This document shows, in pieces, positions 10,173-22,272 of a stretch of 64,000 nucleotides of DNA. The notes beneath the pieces are model-generated. The model saw only the letters and a program-made list of their open reading frames with translations. It was not told where the DNA came from and did not search any database. Each line of letters opens with the position of its first letter. Position 1 is the stretch's first letter. The stretch spans positions 1,240,001 through 1,304,000 of the forward strand of contig JBANAY010000001.1 in NCBI GenBank assembly GCA_037952775.1, read 5' to 3'. Made by a program: the position numbers and the translations under genes. This stretch comes from Clonostachys chloroleuca (lineage: Eukaryota; Ascomycota; Sordariomycetes; Hypocreales; Bionectriaceae).

Positions 10173-10800
10173 ACTGAATAAAAAATCATGATATATTATA
10201 CATAGACGAATCTACGCTTTTATACAAATACAATATTGTAACTCTTATTGGGCAATTCTCTTGAGACCGTCTTCATATCCTTGAGATCACCGTATCTAAC
10301 CAACCGCACGAGGTATGGTAGCAGCACATGAACCAGCGAGGTACATAACTTAGTTAGCGACACCTACTAGATCTCAAGTGCCATAGCACGTACCTTATTG
10401 CACAGGAGCGCGTGACAAAAAGATGCGCCCAGGCGTATGCAGATGCTTAAAATGAGGACCTTTTTTTTTTTTTTCTGAATATGAACCTTTGGCCGACCGA
10501 GGGTCCTCTTTTTGCAGCTTTATTATGCTGTCATTATGTTGCTGTGATTTTCAATTGATCTTTGACTCCGAGTATGAAAAGTACAAGTTGCACTATATAT
10601 ATTCTATGTGGTTGAATGTAACTCTGTCTAGCGTTGCGCTAGTCTCTTTCAGGCTCACTATGCACTTCAGGCTCAGCGCCGTTGTCATGAGAATTGCCCC
10701 ATTTTGTGACGAGCAAAAATGTAAAGGACGGCGGAAGTCAGTCTTCTGAACATCGAAGCAATCTCAATCATGAAAAAGAAAAATTCGAAAGAGCAAAAAT
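10173..10800. other. Gene-less interval
   Basis: Downstream of the regulator. It contains a poly-T run near 10461 and short open frames without recognisable similarity. Confidence 0.45.
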
Positions 10801-10871
10801 GCGTAAACTGGGAATCGAACCCAGCCCTAGTGCTTGGAAGGCACCAATCCTAACCACTAGACTAATTACGC
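10801..10871 (-). tRNA. tRNA-Gly(UCC), second copy
   Basis: 71-nt minus-strand cloverleaf with loop CTTCCAA (anticodon TCC) and T arm CTGGG-TTCGATT-CCCAG. The acceptor stem GCGTAAT/TTTACGC has a T-T mismatch at its innermost pair, the only weakness. It is closely related to the copy at 2487-2557. Confidence 0.9.
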
Positions 10872-11002
10872 GTCTTGGATGCGATGGTATAGTAATTTAG
10901 TCGTTATATACCAAGTTCTGTTACCCTGCTTCCCCACTATGCATTTAACGACCTGTGCAGTTATTAGAAGAAAATAAATCATACGGCATAGTTTTCTCTT
11001 TC

Positions 11003-11076
11003 ATGACTGAGATTTAATTGATCTCTTTGGCTGCGCCGGCCTCGCTAGTTGATTTCTTGGAGTTTTACGATTTTCC
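11003..11076. repeat. tRNA-Gly-associated repeat fragment, copy D
   Basis: GAGATTTAATTGATCTC, then GCCGGCCTCGCTAGTTGATTTC and TTGGAGTTTTACGATTT, parallels copy C (3462-3540). It again lies near a tRNA-Gly gene. Confidence 0.6.
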
Positions 11077-11310
11077 AAATCAGTCACCATATCAGTCTCC
11101 ACGAATCGGTTGTTGTTTGACCTAGTGGCCGCCAGGGAGAATTCAACGGGAAGAAATTTTTCTCAAAATGTGTTCCAAGGCGTCTGTTCAGTGGACAGGC
11201 ACCTGTTTTACCAGGAATAAAATCGCTTCCTGTATTATGAAAAACCGCTGTGGAAAATTCGAGTTATTCTCATCACCTAAATGGAGACATCATCGCTCAT
11301 TTCTACCGCG

Positions 11311-13169
11311 CTACAAATTCAACCACAGCACAAAAGCTTCGACTGGAGGATGTTCTGTCGGTAGCGCGTGACTGTATCCAAATGCATTTTGGGAATCCCA
11401 CTTCTTCTTCAAAGCAGCCAATCGAGGTAGCTTCTCTCTGCTAAAGACTTGCTCCAAACTTTCATCGCCATGCGCATAACTGACGTAGACAGATAATTGG
11501 TGATATTCCGAGGTCTTGGCAAAAGCGTCTCGAATGCTCTGGCCAAGCCTGGTCGATAATTCCAACGCATCCGTGCTTAAGCCATGGCCATTACCCTCCC
11601 ACTGAAAGAGAAAAATCCTCGAATGGCGGTAAAGTCAGCACCTGTATTTTCTTCTCTCACGCGTGAGCATTCTGTATGTTTGACTTACATGTTGCCCCGA
11701 GCATCTCTCCACGGATATGCAGTTGCATCTGAACCCTGGGCCATGGCAGCCTGGTTAGGAAACATCTCCAAACTCAAGCTGCTTTTTCTGGCACTAGGAT
11801 GTTCAACGTATAGTTTTTCCATCTCCTCGAACGCCGTCTTGGAGGTTGAGGCCGGAAAGCGTCGTACATTCGCCGAATAGAGGCTGCGCGTCTTGTTGTT
11901 CTGGCAGAACATAAGATCAATGACACCCAACCCTTGGGAAGATAACATCTTATTCCACGGGACCATGGAGATGGAAGACATGGATGGCTGCAATTCAAGT
12001 AAGGGTTTGATGATGCCAAGACCTTCATTTTCCAGGCCAAGGTAAACCCAATTTGCCAGAATTCGAGCCTATGATTGGACAATCAGCGAGGGCAAGATGA
12101 ATCAAATGGAGAAGATATCGAGCTTACAGCATTCGTCTTTTCATCATATATGACCATAGTGACAATGGCAAGGTTCTCGGGCATCGACCCATCATATGAT
12201 TCCAAAAGGTCGAAATATGAGTTGCTCATGTCGGAATTGAGGACAAAGTCGGCATTCATCACCAGATTCTGTCCATCGACCCTCCGTAGCTTGTACGTGG
12301 CTTGAGTGATGATGCCAAAATTGGCGCCAGCACCACGTATACCCCAAAACAGGTCGGAGTTCAAGGTCTCCGAGACTTCAACAAATCGCCCATTTGCAGT
12401 GACCACATTTGCTGAGATCAATGAATCGTTGATCATGCCATACCGTCCTGAGTAGCGCCCGATACCACCACCTATTGTTGTCCCCACAACTCCTGTACAA
12501 GAACAGGAGCCAGTTGCTACAACTTTTGTTATTACGTGAGGGTAAGATGTGGATTTGAACTTTAGAACTCACGTATTTCGAAACCAGCCTCATAGACAGG
12601 GTCTAATATCTGGCCCCATCGAGTGCTTCCGCCGACGACCAATGTGTCATTACCTGCAAACACCTTGACTGAGTTCAGTAGACTAAGATCAATTGCCAGG
12701 CCCTTGACCAGCTTCCCGAGGTTGGTTGAATACCCATGGTGACCACCAGTGGCGATAAAGGGAATATTATGCACTGTTGCGAACTTGACCTAAGCCGCGT
12801 CAGGAATCTATTATCTTTAAAACGGCGGTATACCATGAGGAGCTAACAATTGCTACCACGTCTGCCTCGGTTGCCGGACTAACAATTATTGAGAATTTTG
12901 GCTGACAAAAATTGGTCCATCTTTCTGAACGCTGCTTCGTTTGTCAGTACTTCATGAACTGCGCAGGCATTTTCATCTCAACCTACATTGGCAAAATCTG
13001 GATGCTCCGGGAATATGATGCTGGTGTTCACATGCCATGCATTGCTTTTGTAGTAGAGCAGACGTCTGATATTCTGATCAACGTCCCAGTCTCGCCAGAT
13101 GGAATACGCCAGCCAGCCATAAATTGGAAGGAGAGATAGTGTGATAACCGACAGTCGTTTCCTGTACAT
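11311..13169 (-). CDS. BBE-like FAD-linked oxidoreductase, N-terminal membrane anchor
   Basis: Oxidises a small molecule using FAD that is normally bound covalently in this family; often a tailoring step in fungal clusters. Exons (minus): 13169-12987, 12931-12848, 12789-12573, 12516-12128, 12068-11689, 11617-11311; joined length 1560 nt, 519 residues, no interruption. The start MYRKRLSVITLSLLPIYGWLAYSIW is a likely signal anchor. FAD domain: FSIIVSPATEADVVAI, IPFIATGGHHGYS (His attachment site), LVVGGSTRWGQI, GSCSCTGVVGTTIGGGIG, DLFWGIRGAGANFGI. BBE C-terminus: KLPRLAALKKKWDSQNAF. The Cys motif is unusual: GSCSCTG where the paralogue next door has GSCPG. Adjacent to a paralogue in the same orientation, suggesting local duplication followed by divergence. 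Confidence 0.92.
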
Positions 13170-13778
13170 GGTGCCTTGTTGACTGAATGGTGAATGCCCG
13201 TGGTACCGGCACGCGGTTCTCCAAATGTTTCTTCCCTTATTGTGATGAAACGGTGAAATATCACTTGAGTTTTGCTTAGGTTTTTACTGGATAAAACTGA
13301 ACAAAGTCCAGCCGTCACATTTGATATTACCTTACCCATTCATTGAGCTCATGTAAGCGTAGGAGATGGGACATGTTGGATGTAGTGTCACACAGGCAAA
13401 GGATCGCCGAGGCCAGGCATGGGTGACGCCTCCTCGGCGATAGAAGGTCACTTGCATCCCAGATTTCACTATGTTTGGTGACAGCTTATCCCCGAAGTGT
13501 GGAAAATTAATTTCTCTATCGTCCACACATTTGATCAGATACTTATCTTCTTACCTCTCATGAAATGATATCCATCCTCAACTCAAGCGTGAGACATGCA
13601 ACTAAAAGATTGGAGTATTCTTGAATACGGCTTCCGGCGCAGTTTATTTGTCCTTTCTTTCTCAAAATAACTAGAAATAATAACACACACGAAAGATCAT
13701 CGGCGTTTGTTATCGTTGTTTGGCATCCTTCAAGAGACTACTGATGATCTACTTAGTTAAACTGCGTAGGCCAAGAGC
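13170..13778. other. Gene-less interval between FAD oxidoreductases
   Basis: About 0.6 kb, expected to hold the promoter of the membrane-anchored enzyme and the terminator of its paralogue. No other feature seen. Confidence 0.45.
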
Positions 13779-15459
13779 TCAAGGATACTTCGTGGGCAGA
13801 GGATTGGTCCATCGAAAGGCATTTCTTGGATCCCACTTTCTCTTGAGTGAAGCCAGCCTGGGAAGCTTATCCTTCCCAAACTTCTGCTCAACAGTCTCGT
13901 TGCCGCTGGCGTAGTTGACGTAGACGGAAACATCGGGGTATCCCGACGTAGCCACGAAGTCACGCAGAAGCTCGTTACCCATCTTAATACACTCCTCACG
14001 AGCCTCTGCGGTTGTCCAACTCCACTCGTACATGGTGTAGCCGATGGTGTCACGCCAAGGGTAGGCTGTCTCGTCCCTCGGCACGCGCCTGGCGGCATCA
14101 GTATTAAAGATTTCAAGCTCGATGCTACTTGCGCGAGCGGCAGGAACCCTTCTGTAAAAGTTGTTCATTTTCTCAAACATTGTTTTGAATGTCTTAGCAT
14201 CGAGCCGACGCACGTTGGTCGAAATTTGAGTGAATTGCGTGTTGCTTGGTTGGCAATACAGGCCGTCTATCCCGAACCCAGCGGTGCCCACAAGGTCCTT
14301 CCAAGTAACCATCTTTATCTCACTACGAACAGGATTGAGTCTAAAGATTGGATCTATTAGTCTCATCCCCTGCTCTCGTGGACCAGTGTAGACCCAATTG
14401 GCAAGAATCTGGGGCTAGATGAGTGATCCAGTTAGCCATTAATGTCTGGCGCTTTGGAGGGTATGGCGGCAAAAAACCTGACTGATGGTCTCATTCCATA
14501 GGACAAAAGAGATCGTAGCAAGCTCAGGGGGCATCCTCTCAAGAGTCTGAAGCAAGTCCATATACGAGCTGTTTGAGGCTGCAGGGATGATGAAATCCGC
14601 GTTAAGCACTTGCCCACCGTTCGGTGCCTTGTTAAGCTTGAATACTGCCGAGGTCACAATACCAAAGTTCGCACCAGCACCGCGGATGGCCCAGAAAAGA
14701 TCAGGGTTTTGCGACTTGGAGACATCGACGACCCTTCCCTCAGCCGTTACCAGACGGGCTGAAAGCAGATTATCAAGCACGAGGCCGAACATGCCTTGAT
14801 ATCGTCCCACACCAGCACCCAGTGCAACCCCCATGACGCCAGGACAAGAACCTGAACCGGTTTCTGTGATATTCTATTAATTTACTTGATATACAACCGA
14901 ATAATGGGACTCATCTTATAATGGTAGACTTACGAAGGTGGAAACCAGCATCACCCACAGGTCCAAAGATATCTCTGAATCGGGCCCCGCCGCCTATATT
15001 AGCAGTAGCAGCACGCCTATTTATAGAGACGAAATTCAACTTTGAGAGGTCGATCGCCAATCCGTTCCTCAGAGTGTTAAGCTGCGCGGCGATTCCATGA
15101 CGCCCCCCTTGTGCGAGGAAGGGGATTCCCGCATTACTAGCGAGTCTCACCTATCATTCAATCGTTCATGTTAGCTATTGTGGCATTCACAAATCCTGGC
15201 ATTCCTTTTCATAACCTACGGCTTTAGCTACATCCGCCTCATTAGCTGGAGAAATGGCGGCAAAATAATGAGGGCTGGCAGAGGGGGTCCAGCGGAGTGT
15301 GGCATTATGGAAGGCAGGAGATCCAGGGAATGACAGAATGGTGTCCCGATGCCATGCGTTCTCAGGGCTGGTAAACAACTCGTATAAATCCTGCTGTTGT
15401 GGCAAGGCCGATGCTGCTATGGCACCAAGTACGGCACTCAAGAAATGAACGAATCTCAT
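13779..15459 (-). CDS. BBE-like FAD-linked oxidoreductase, secreted
   Basis: Paralogue of the preceding gene with the same domain order. Exons (minus): 15459-15220, 15150-14934, 14863-14478, 14414-13779; joined 1479 nt, 492 residues, intact. It starts with a cleavable signal peptide, MRFVHFLSAVLGAIAASALP. FAD-binding motifs: ISPANEADVAKA, IPFLAQGGRHG (His site), GSCPGVMGVALGAGVGRYQG (Cys site), DLFWAIRGAGANFGIV; the BBE C-terminus is KLPRLASLKRKWDPRNAF. The secreted form implies oxidation in the vesicle/secretory pathway or outside the cell. Substrate unknown. Confidence 0.94.
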
Positions 15460-16420
15460 GATTGCTTAAGACGACTCAGAGTATTGCTTCTAACCGTCTG
15501 ATATGTCATGGAATTGGGTCTGTCTAATAAAATCTATTTCATGGACACTCTCAAGACCTTCTTATATATGTATTCGGTTTACGCCTTCATCAGCATCTAC
15601 ATAATTACGGTAGAGCTGAAAGGGACCCATACTAGACCTAAGGTCTCAGCTCTTCACGATACGAGTTTTCAGGGAGGATTCAAGGAACGAAGGATCAGTA
15701 TCCTACTTCATCACAGTTCTGGTCAGGTGGCACTCCTCGCGAAGCTCGTAATCCCAATTGTCTAGACGCCTCCAAACCACGAATCAAACATCAAACATTG
15801 AGTTTAAGGTCTGTCTCTGCCTCAGCTTAGGTCCACATAGAGCACCTTAATCTCGTGGGGCAATATAGGAGGAGCGTCTGAGATAAGACCGCTCGCTTTC
15901 CTCGTCTTTTTGGGCTCAGTTATTACCACTCAGGGGCAAGAATGGGCGAATAAACGTTCTCAACGGCCAAGAGATGAAAGACGCCACGCGTTTCAGGGAC
16001 AACAGGTGAGGGTAAATACGGTGTACCGTCGCCTAGAAAAGCGGTTCTCGTGACCTATTCATCCATAAGATGGGAATGTGGCGTGTCGACTGTGCTTACG
16101 AGGCGTCTAAAGTCTAGTTACACATCATCAATATTACCCCCCCTTCCAAGTCTTTGAAGCAGAATGGTTAGTGGCGGTTTTCATCAAACCAATGGTACGT
16201 ATTTCTAACCGCCGGTCGGATGGCCGGCGTGATGGCACGTTTTCACGGGAGCTTCATTCAAAGGTCCGGGTGTTGGTGACTCAATTCTGGCGATAATTTA
16301 ATTCCTATTAGCTAGGGGCTTTTAATAACTAGATATATGATGCCATGTAGCATTCAGTCCCTTCCCCAGATAGCCCCTGCATCAATTTGCTAATCTTTTA
16401 GATATGATCTGAAACTCCAA
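15460..16420. other. Gene-less interval
   Basis: Nearly 1 kb between the tail of the P450 and the start of the secreted oxidoreductase. Short open frames only. Confidence 0.45.
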
Positions 16421-18109
16421 TCATGATACAAGCTGTTTTCTGTGCTCAATATCAAGCCAGAATTCCCAATGAACAAGGAGTGCTAGGTTTTCTTGTCGCC
16501 AAATGTTCTTCTCGTCTGGATATTTGATTGAAGGACGGAATAGACGAAAAAACTTTAAAATATCAAGTCAATCAGTATAATGTCAGACTAATTGGATCAC
16601 GATTGGAATTTACCTGGATCAGGAGCTTGTATGTCTCGAGCAGAGCAATGTTCTTACCCAGACAAACGCGAGGGCCATATCCCCAGGTAAGAATACATTT
16701 ATCCATTTCTCGCGCAGTATCAGGGTCTTGAAGCCACCGGTCGGGGTTGAAACAATCGGCATCCTCGCCAAATACTTCTTTATTTCTGTGGACCACGTAG
16801 GGATTGGCTCCAATCTCAGTGCCAGCTGGGACATGGCGGCCATACAGCTCGAGGCCACCGTCGCTGACATAGCGAGGGATGATCATTGGTGTCGATGGTT
16901 GGTAGCGCAGCGTCTCACGATGGCATGCTTCAAAGTACGGCAGAGCCTTGATTTCCTCAAAGGTAGGCACGGGATCCGAGAGGAGACCCCGCGCTTGGAA
17001 GTCGTCAATCTCTGCCATCAATTTATCGTAAACGCCGGGTGTCTGAAGGACATATCGCACAAACCCACAGAAGAAGGCCGCAGTGGTGTCTGAGGCCGCC
17101 ACCATGAGGACGAAGCACTCGGTCTTCACTTCTTCAATGGTGATAGTGGTACCATCCTCGTTCTTGGCTGCTATAATATTATCCAAGAAGCTCCCGTCAT
17201 GATGACGGTCTGGGTCACGCAGCCTGCCCTCCAATAGAGCGTCTCGGAACTATAGTTCGCATTAACAGACAGGGCAATGTAAAATTGATATGGAGTGAGG
17301 CAGTTGCCATTGAAGGTCGAAGGGGCGGTTAAGAAGACTCACTGCCATGATCTTTCCTGTACCCGAGCTATCACCCGGTCGCGGCATAAACAACCATTTA
17401 GTGATGGGGCTCTGCAAAACAGGTGCACAGAGCCAAGGAAGAGCCCCTACGACGGCAGCAAAGGGGGCCATGTCATGGAAGTTCTTGATGAGATTGAACA
17501 CATCACGCGCTTCGCGGACAAAGCCCAGCGGCTCTCCAAAGGAAAGCTGGCAAATAGTGTCATATGCGAACCACTGCGACCAAGCGGCAAAGTCCATGCT
17601 CTTGCTCGTATCCGCAAAGCGAGAAGCCAGCGCTCCCGCCCACTCCATGATGCGGGCATCTACCTGCCCCTCGAGCTTCACTAGATTACTGAGCAAGAAT
17701 GATGAGGCAACGCGTTTGCGCTTTCGGGCATGGTCTTTCCAGTCAATTGTCTGGAAAGGGGGGCCAAGTCACCCAGCACGCCCGTGGTGTAGACATCAGT
17801 CTTGTTTGCACGGCGGTGGTATATTATCGGCAGTAGCCGGGGGTCATCCACAGCAAGGAGGTTGGGGGCAGCTCTCACCACTGGCCCGTAACGGGCATGA
17901 TACTCGATGCCTAGCGTATGAGCTTGCTTTGTGTGTAGGATCCAAAGCTTGAAAAAGTCGGTTGCTGCAGCCCAGCGTGGGCCTGGCCAATCGCGTAAAG
18001 GGTGGAAGAATATATTATAGATAACCCGGTATAAAGCGTAGCTGACGAGGACAGCCAGGAGGAAGCCAACGATTAGGACCAAAAAAGGGGTAAAATCGCG
18101 TAGATCCAT
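16421..18109 (-). CDS. Cytochrome P450 with a -1 frameshift
   Basis: Membrane-bound haem monooxygenase of the fungal secondary-metabolism type. Start ATG at 18109, MDLRDFTPFLVLIVGFLLAV, gives an ER anchor; then FHPLRDWPGPRW. The oxygen-binding helix is VAASDTTAAF, the ExxR motif is ETLR, and the haem loop is WGYGPRVCLG (Trp for the usual Phe). Exons (minus): 18109-17343, 17249-16614, 16552-16421; the last short exon continues the C-terminus after LETYKLLIQ to a TGA at 16421. Around 17755-17765 the frame breaks: before it reads YTTGVLGDLAP, after it TIDWKDHARKRKRVASS. One missing base in the six-C run would account for it. Exon sum 1535 nt is one short of a multiple of three. A 22-nt intron is too short to be real. 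Pseudogene or sequencing error. Confidence 0.88.
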
Positions 18110-19126
18110 TATATGGGGCCTCGGTATAGGGCACAGCAGACTTTCAAGCCTTTGGATGCCTTGGAGAATCACAAGAATGGTTTACTAGTTAAATGAAGGT
18201 CAGATTAGTTTTATCGCTGTCTTTTAAAAGCGTGATAGCGGAATTAATGCCGCCCTTTCCAACGACAAATGCCAAAGGTATCATCAATATCACCCAAGCA
18301 CCAGTAGATCCGTCCAATAGATACAGGACGGGATAATAATGAGGCCGAATTTGCTTACCATGGCGAAGAGGCTTGGTGTGATGCACGATAATACGGCAAA
18401 ATAAATGCACGTGAAGCTAACGTGGCAATGGGCGCCTGCTGACATGCACGGCAGGGAGTGAGGTAGGACTTGGAGAACCCGAAGGGATCCCCAATTGGCC
18501 CAGCATAGAGTTAGAGTAAAACGTAGCCATGTGCAACTTGATGCGGTTTCGGGAGCCCCTTTTTGGAAAGGGGACGGTACGGTGAGAGAGTTTGAGTACA
18601 AAGTAGAAAACCAGCAATGGAAGAGGCAAGACCCGATATCTCAACGCTATGAATACATTGGAAAGGGTGTTTGCACCCTCTTCTCTTTGCCGCTGACCTT
18701 GCTTCACGCCATCAAGCAGTCAAGGTCGATCTCCTAAATAGACTTGAGTAGCCAAAGCCCAAGATCTTTCCAGCCTGTGTTACACCAAAGAACAATATGC
18801 AACTTATTCAATTCTCGCAGGCGGCCGCTCCCTTTAAGTGATTGGCCGCTGAGTGTGATGCTGGCGGGGCAATGCATGTTGATGGCTACGCTTCAGAACG
18901 CCACATCAAACAATGCAGCATGTATGTGATAGGGTAATAGCTGCATATCCTGGATCTAAGGTTACAATTTTTCGAGAATAGAAGACTAGGCATGTTCTGG
19001 GCCCTTATTTCTGAGAAGACAAAGCACTCATCTCTCTCCAAGTAGAGTCCTATAACAGGGGGACAAATCCCATCTCTCCTAGCGAACACTGAAATCAAGC
19101 CCTCAAGGCAGAACCGTACCCTTACA
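18110..19126. promoter_or_regulatory. Divergent intergenic region, P450 / AflR-like regulator
   Basis: About 1 kb between two genes pointing away from each other, so both promoters must lie here. I found no TCG-N5-CGA site of the AflR type by eye and no gene. Confidence 0.4.
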
Positions 19127-20439
19127 ATGACCACTAACATCAACAGCGAGGAAACCGTGGAGACGGCCAATCTCAAACTCCGTGCATCCTGCAACGCGTG
19201 CCATGAGTCGAAGGTGCGCTGTACTCAGACAAAGCCCACCTGTGTCCGTTGTGAGCGAAACGGCGTTGTCTGTATCTACGGACTTTCACGAAGAAGTCAC
19301 AAAGACGCGCCGCGGATCTTAATCCCGTCTCGGCGATCCCTAAGTACCGGTAGCCGTTGTCCGTCAACACATCAGCAGCAGCCAAAGAGGGCCAAGGAAT
19401 GTCCAATGACTTCAAACTTGTTGGAGACGCCGCCCATCATCAACTTCTTTGGAGAACAAACGCTATTCAACTGTACCTCTGAACCGCTAGTTCACTCGGA
19501 GATTTTGGGTGCACATCATGATCGTGGGACCGACAGTTTCCTGGGCTTAGCCTTGACTACGAACAGGTCGGTACATGGTACACAAGGAGAAGAGTGGGCC
19601 GCAGACGGTGTTGGCAACCAGTTCTTCACCGGTCATATTACCGACAGCCACTGGGCAGGCCTCGACCTCGACGCCTCGCTGATACAGACATCCCCGGACA
19701 TGCGGGAACAGGTTCCGCAACAGCAGCAGCAAGACCAGGATCAGCAAATGGCGGAATCGCCCATCAGATACGATAAACCCGAATGCAGTTGCAGTTGTAG
19801 TCCAGAAGCCGTTCCAGGGCTTGCACGCACATCCCCCTTTTCAACCGTGGAAAGAACCAGCGCCTCTCCTTTGACATAGAGCTATCTCAAATCAAGAGGG
19901 CCATTATCAGCTGTGAAGCCTCGGTAAATTGTCAATCACACGCTGCTGACCCCAGCATGGCTATGTTGATGGGTGTCATGATAGGCGCTATCATCGACGG
20001 CTTTGAGAAGCTTCTCGCCAACGACGACCCGCCTGCCGCAGATGATCACAACCCTCAAAGTTCCTCCTGTACACCAGTGGCCGCACAGTCAGCTGATGGT
20101 CATATTCAGGTAGCCACTGGGAATGGCGGAAGGCCCAAGAGCGGCGATCAAGACAGCACCATGGCTGAGCCGCGCCTGACCTGGGGTGTACTGCAGCTTG
20201 AGGACGATGATGAGGCGGATCTACGGCTCCGGCTGTGTGTTTTGTACTTTCGTCGCCTCGAGGTGTTGCTCAAACACTTTAGCCAGTCTGTGCGGTTCTT
20301 CCGAGACGGGCAGGATGACCAGGCAGCAGGTGTACGCAGCTCGGCCGCCCAGGTCATGGCGTGCGACTACATGCGCATCTGGTTGGAAGAGAAAGCCGAG
20401 ACTGTGAGACTGTGCTTGTCGAAGCGTCACACAGTGTAG
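19127..20439 (+). CDS. AflR-like Zn(II)2Cys6 regulator with a -1 frameshift
   Basis: Pathway-specific activator type. The zinc cluster near residues 24-50 is CNACHESKVRC-TQTKPT-CVRCERNGVVC, preceded by LKLRAS as in AflR proteins. The middle is Gln- and Ser-rich; the C-terminal half (RLSFDIELSQIKRAI, later LCVLYFRRLEVLLKHF and YMRIWLEEKAETVR) fits the AflR regulatory domain. The first frame ends at a TAG at 19877-19879, and the second frame resumes from about 19830. One missing base, most simply in the CCCCCTTTT run near 19831-19840, reconciles them. The full span is 1313 nt, one short of a multiple of three and close to the usual ~440 residues of intronless AflR genes. A weak 44-50 nt intron starting GTTCCA is a less likely alternative. 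Confidence 0.8.
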
Positions 20440-21233
20440 TAGAATTGAGCTCGTGCGATGAGGGACATGTCGCAAGGGAGGGATGTGAAGCGAGCTGACG
20501 TGTGAATAGCTGAGGTTGACTGAGGATGCGAGCACTTAGACTAGGATACCCTGACCTGACTCCTGGTATGAATATTCATGAACACATGTGTGACGATCTT
20601 GAGGTCGCCGAAGTGACCAAACTGATAGATTGCATGTGACAACACTTCCAGGTCCGCCCGGCTCAGCCCTTTTACCTATGAGACTGGCGTTGGGCCTAGG
20701 TCAAGGTCCGAGTAGATCCCAGTTTCGCTTCAAAGACAGATTAGCACTTACCACCAAATCATGTTCCATGTTAAACAAGCGAGACAGTTTTTCTTACGTG
20801 CTTTTGACGTTACAACGAGGAAGATCTTTGACACTCCGCCCAAATAAAGGCCGGTAGCATTGCGCGAGACGGAAGGAAAAAGAAAAAAAGAAGTCGAAGC
20901 AAACAAGTCTTTAGACTCATGAATTAAATTTAATTAGAACAAACAAGTTCGTTAATTTGTCAGCTCAAATTTGTAGTTACTAATTTTATAAAATTTGAAA
21001 ATATTATCTTGAAAGATGTCTACCAAATAGATCATCATCACAGTGAAATAGGTCTCAAGGGGCATATTAGTACCAAGCTGATGGATATCAAAGCAGACAA
21101 AAGAATCCATTAATAGTCGTTTCGACGAGTAATTCTAAAACTAAGTCTAATAGGAATTTGTTATGACACATGATACCTCGCTAAGCGCCAACAACACCAA
21201 ATCATTCGGAACCAGCCAACAGCTCAACGTAGC
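20440..21233. other. Gene-less interval, convergent 3' ends
   Basis: Lies between two converging genes and becomes AT-rich from about 20880 to 21150. It should contain both polyadenylation regions. No gene recognised. Confidence 0.45.
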
Positions 21234-22208
21234 TTACAGCTTCAATGAGTTGAGCCGGGCCTTCTCCGCAGCGTCTCCCTGCGCAACGTAGTTCACAGTC
21301 CAGTCCCACAAGTCATCCTGCTTGGCTATGTTATAGCTATCTTCGCTTGACTTGATCTCACGGAGACTCTCAAAGTACTTTCCAGTGATACCCTCAACGT
21401 CGCTGCCAGTCGCCAGCCTAGCCAGGGCGGCGCCAGACTCAGCAGGCGAGTGAACATTGGGATGGACGAGGAGGCGGAGGAGGCCAATGGTTCGAGGGAG
21501 AACATGATACCAGAGGAACTTCTCAATCTTGCTTGCCTCACGCGCCAGGTCAGTACCAGGCATCAGGCCGGGGTCCATGGAAGTGACGGTGATTCTACGC
21601 TCAGGGGCCCGCTCGGCCAGACGCTTGGCCAGCGCATAACCCCAGAGCACGTTGCAAAGCTTAGCTGTTGAGTACCTCTTGCGGCCGGGGATGTCGACCA
21701 TGCTCTTGGGTGGGTAGGCGAGATCTTGCGCTGTGTTGTACTCGGCGTCGGGCAAGCCAGATTTCTGGGCGGGGTCGTGTGTGCCGCTCGAGGTGAGGAC
21801 CACACGACCACCAGTAGCAAGCTGGGGGTAGAGTAGGTGGAACAACATGGCATGGCCGACATGAGCGATGGCAAAGGTCTTCTCCATGCCTTCAGGGGTG
21901 AGGGTCAAGGTAGTAGGGAACTGGAGACCGGCGTTGAACATGAGGACCTGCAGCGGGGGTTTGGAGGCGTCTGAAATCCATTGCTGGGCGAAGCGGCGGA
22001 CGCTGTCTGGGTCGCTGAGATCGAGCTTCATCCATTGGGTATTGCTCTGTCCCAGCCTCTGGTTGATTCTCTCTGCCGCCTTTTCCTTGTCGGACCGTGA
22101 GGCCACGACGATGAGGTAGTCTGGGTGGTCTTTGGCCAGCTTGAGGGCCGCCTCATAGCCCAGGCCATGAGTGCCACCTGTCAACAAAATAGATCGTTTG
22201 TACGACAT
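21234..22208 (-). CDS. Short-chain dehydrogenase/reductase (extended RDH-like)
   Basis: NAD(P)-dependent oxidoreductase, single exon, 324 residues from the ATG at 22208. The Rossmann motif is TGGTHGLG (residues about 9-16), then LDLSDPDSV, MFNAGLQ (NAG-like), VVLTSSG and the catalytic YSTAK. This layout resembles retinol-dehydrogenase and protochlorophyllide-reductase-like SDRs common in fungal clusters. The longer open frame upstream (to 22532) crosses a TG minisatellite and is not homologous, so I start at MSYKRS. Intact, while the genes on either side (regulator and monooxygenase) carry frameshifts. Confidence 0.92.
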   Translation of the reverse strand: MSYKRSILLTGGTHGLGYEAALKLAKDHPDYLIVVASRSDKEKAAERINQRLGQSNTQWMKLDLSDPDSVRRFAQQWISDASKPPLQVLMFNAGLQFPTTLTLTPEGMEKTFAIAHVGHAMLFHLLYPQLATGGRVVLTSSGTHDPAQKSGLPDAEYNTAQDLAYPPKSMVDIPGRKRYSTAKLCNVLWGYALAKRLAERAPERRITVTSMDPGLMPGTDLAREASKIEKFLWYHVLPRTIGLLRLLVHPNVHSPAESGAALARLATGSDVEGITGKYFESLREIKSSEDSYNIAKQDDLWDWTVNYVAQGDAAEKARLNSLKL

Positions 22209-22272
22209 TGTGTGTGTGTAGAGATGTGTGTGTGTAGAGATGTGTGTGTGGGTAGATGTGTGTGTGAGTGAG
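22207..22272. repeat. TG-rich minisatellite at the SDR start codon
   Basis: Repeats of TGTGTGTGTAGAGA with variants directly abut the ATG of the SDR on the upstream side. In the transcript this would be a CA-rich 5' leader. Length variation here could alter expression. Confidence 0.85.

Noticed and set aside
17743..17764. A 22-nt intron in the P450 that would restore the frame
   Set aside because: Far below the length needed for splicing and without a branch site; a single missing C is simpler.
19957..20439. Second half of the AflR-like regulator as a separate gene
   Set aside because: Its frame continues upstream into conserved-looking AflR sequence, and the total length equals one AflR-type protein minus one base.
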